Positions 61,594 to 64,000 of a DNA stretch of 64,000 nucleotides are shown here, one piece after another. Position 1 is the first letter of the stretch, and every line of letters starts with the position of its first letter. Source of the DNA: Jacaranda mimosifolia (taxonomy: Eukaryota; Streptophyta; Magnoliopsida; Lamiales; Bignoniaceae); the NCBI GenBank assembly GCA_018894105.1, contig CM032132.1, positions 30,555,379 to 30,619,378 of the forward strand. The letters are read 5' to 3'. Under the pieces are notes generated by a model. The model was given only the letters and a program-made list of their open reading frames with translations. It did not search any database and was not told the origin of the DNA. Position numbers and translations under genes: made by a program.

Positions 61594-61606
61594 GGCTCTG
61601 ATACCA
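61594..61606 (-). other. primer binding site, tRNA-iMet
   Basis: On the minus strand TGGTATCAGAGCC, an exact match to the usual plant initiator-methionine primer site, four bases after the LTR end GGGCGCTATA. It fixes the minus-strand orientation of this LTR family. Confidence 0.9.
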
Positions 61607-61610
61607 TCTC

Positions 61611-64000
61611 TATAGCGCCCCCACTCGGGATAGCACCTTGGACGAGGCGCCACACAGTTCAATCTTAAATTGAACCTATAATACAGACAATACCATTAGA
61701 AAATTTTTCAAAAATTATCAGAGAATAGCGTTGAGCTTCAACCTAAACAAACTTTAACCAAAGTACAATTTTCATGCCACAACATATTTCATCACTCATC
61801 ATTTCATACATACTATAAACCTTAAGATCAAATATGACATATCACAATATCTCTAAGTTTAAACTTAACATACGCATGATCCCATACACATATGTAAACA
61901 CCTGATCTATTTCAAAACATATATACTTCAATCCAAGCCTGACGTTCATCTTCATCACCTATTCCTGTATGAGAGAATCAATGAAATACGAGGGGGGTAA
62001 GTCCAAAGGACATAGTGAAGGATAATCATAATAGTAACTGTAAAGATCTATCGAGGAAGAATCAACTCAATAAATTATCATTAGTCAATTAGAACAAGAG
62101 CATATCAAGCGATTACAGGCAGAGTACAGTAAGACAAAACAGATCAAACGACAAGCGGACCGGATACGAACAAACAAACAGATCAGATTAGGCAATCAGA
62201 ATACAGTCGGACAAAGCAGACATTTTCAAATTTCAAGATTATTAGTAGGAACTAGCTCAGGAGTTGTGGCTGTTGGCTCGAACGGCCCGGGATCATCTCA
62301 ACTAGATCAATTCAGGATGAATGGTCAGTCTCAACCTATTCAGTTTAGGAGAAAATGCAGACGGCTCGTCTGGCTTGGAAAACAGCCCGATCTAGACCCA
62401 AAAGCTTTTGCAACCTTTTGCTCTATAAATAGAATACGAGCAATTAGAATACAGTCAGAAAACGTAACAGAACATGTCGATTAGATTTCCTTATCTCACG
62501 AGTTTTGGGCTTATGGCTTATCCTATACACCTAGCTAGGATTAACATCCCAGGGCTTACGACTTATCCCAGGCACACAGCCGGGATTAACGTCTTGTTAC
62601 TTAATCACGAATTCAGGGCTTACAACTTATCCCATTCTCACATAGCAGGGATTAACATCCCGAAATAACAGTACAGACAGATAACATACAGTCAAATAAT
62701 TGATCGAATAGATAACAACAGTCAGATAGCAAATCGAACAGATAACAGTACAGACAGTTTAGAATAGTATAGAAATGCCGATAAGGCAGAACGATAGCAG
62801 TAAAAAGTCTAGATAAGCCAACATGGCCAATTAAAAGCGGTAACGGATAATAGATGTGCTGGCAAGGCAAAAGATAATAGAACAGGACAGAACAGATAAT
62901 AGATAGTACAGATAACAGAACGGTACAGATAACAAGTAGGAGTTCTGGGCACCAGAACAGACAGGATTCAAAATCAATAATAGACAATAATCCACACAGG
63001 GGTGTACAAATCAGATAACATATATCAATCGAGAACTCAACAATTCTCAGATTTTAACAAAACATAATACATATTAGAAACAAGAAACCCTCATAAGAGT
63101 TCATCACAATAACAGATAAGTAAAAGGAGTGCCAGGTTGGCAGACCCTCACCTTTGTAGTTCTCAGATATAGCAACCACAATCAGCAATCCTACTGGTCG
63201 GTAGGACCCACTTCGTCATCACCTAAACAAAAAGGTATTTACCATTACAATCCTCCTTTGATTCTTAATACGCATAATTAAACTATTAACAGTCCCCAAA
63301 ACCTCTTATTAACCAACTAATACAGTAATCAAGATTCAATCAAATCTATCGGTACAAGGTATGCTAATTAAGATGATTACTACAGAAATAATTACAAAAT
63401 TATTTTGATCCTAATAATAGAATGTAATCTAGCCCTTGAATCATATAATTATCCTCATACATCGTCCTAAATTAACAACAATAGTCCATTTAAGATTATC
63501 CTCAATGTCAATACTTAGGTCCCAAATATATATAAAATCCTCAAGTTAGGGTTTAATCCTTTAATAAACTTTAATTAATCCAAATTAGTATATAATATGT
63601 TCCATTCGGGTCCACTAACTATGTAATAGTCCAAGCATGGGATATATATATACACACACACACATGTACCAAATCACATGTCATTCTTCCATTCTTAATA
63701 CAATATAAGGTTCATGAACAATGGTACAATATACATGTATATTTACATATATATATCAAATCTCATATCCAACTTCCAACACAAGATTTGATTATGGGGT
63801 TTTTGGAATCACAAACCAAGCACACGAGTGCAATCGTCTCGTTGAGGAGGCAAAACTATCTTACTACCGCCGTCGTCCGCCGTCACCGGAAAACTCAACG
63901 CCACCACCCAGAGAAGCCTCTTACTATGAGCTTTCCAATGCTTGGCTTTGTTTTCTGTTTCTCCGCTGGAAAAAGCCTTAATCGCCCCCCCAAAATCTTG
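61611..64000 (-). mobile_element. gypsy-type (chromovirus-like) 5' LTR, runs off the window
   Basis: The LTR end TATAGCGCCCCC (plus strand) equals the end of the 25930 LTR. It contains the family blocks GTAAGTCCAAAGGACATAGT (about 61997) and GGCAGACCCTCACCTTTGTA (about 63139), followed by GACCCACTTCGTCATCACCT (about 63205). A CTTAYGRCTTATCC...GGGATTAAC array lies at about 62510-62660. The LTR start lies beyond 64000. Short frames at 62266-62668 and 63721-63981 are LTR sequence. Confidence 0.8.

Overview
The window is nuclear DNA from a flowering plant, most likely a eudicot. The evidence is AT-rich sequence with GT-AG introns, two intact plant housekeeping-type genes split into many exons, and dense plant transposons (Ty1/copia, Ty3/gypsy chromovirus-like LTRs, hAT, Mutator-like, Harbinger-like, CACTA-like, LINE). 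I cannot name the species. All coordinates, splice sites and target-site duplications (TSDs) were read by eye.

Gene-bearing left third (1-17.5 kb). A short single-exon gene of a plant-specific uncharacterised family (1343-1675, +) is followed by a doubtful two-exon candidate (4414-5155, +). A complete five-coding-exon gene lies at 7457-5858 (-) for a chloroplast thioredoxin-fold regulator of the MRL7/SVR4/ECB1 (RCB) - MRL7L (NCP) family. A complete five-exon poly(ADP-ribose) glycohydrolase gene lies at 17474-12798 (-). Between these two sits a 3.7-kb foldback element (about 8310-11980) built from an 89-bp tandem array, a 104-bp tandem array and an inverted copy of the 89-bp array.

Middle (17.5-25.9 kb). 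This part has no genes. It holds two large palindromic Mutator-like elements, 18045-19820 and 20047-21032. The second has a perfect 9-bp TSD, and a local duplication supplies its empty site. It also holds a decayed LINE 3' end and a non-autonomous hAT element with a perfect 8-bp TSD.

Solo-LTR nest (25.9-43.1 kb). A gypsy-type solo LTR (25930-31327) carries another solo LTR (27204-30014), which carries a 344-bp Harbinger-like MITE. Directly abutting it is a copia solo LTR (31332-36681) that carries a further gypsy-type solo LTR (31768-34807). A CACTA-like element in a purine-rich array (36.9-39 kb) and another gypsy-type solo LTR (40106-43138) follow. The gypsy-type LTRs all read on the minus strand, and the three compared in detail (31768, 40106 and 61611) hold unrelated minisatellites at a similar internal position.

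Right part (44.1-64 kb). A full-length but dead 10.3-kb Ty1/copia element (44141-54425, TSD CAAAC) has two 2.23-kb LTRs, a 1.95-kb leader and a gag-pol reading frame broken by at least nine stops and three frameshifts. After it come a gag-only gypsy remnant whose LTR has an inverted partner at 60956-61440, and the minus-strand 5' LTR plus tRNA-iMet primer site of a gypsy element that runs off the window end.

The host genes do not form a functional cluster; they are independent transcription units. I found no tRNA or rRNA gene, CRISPR array, or organelle insertion.
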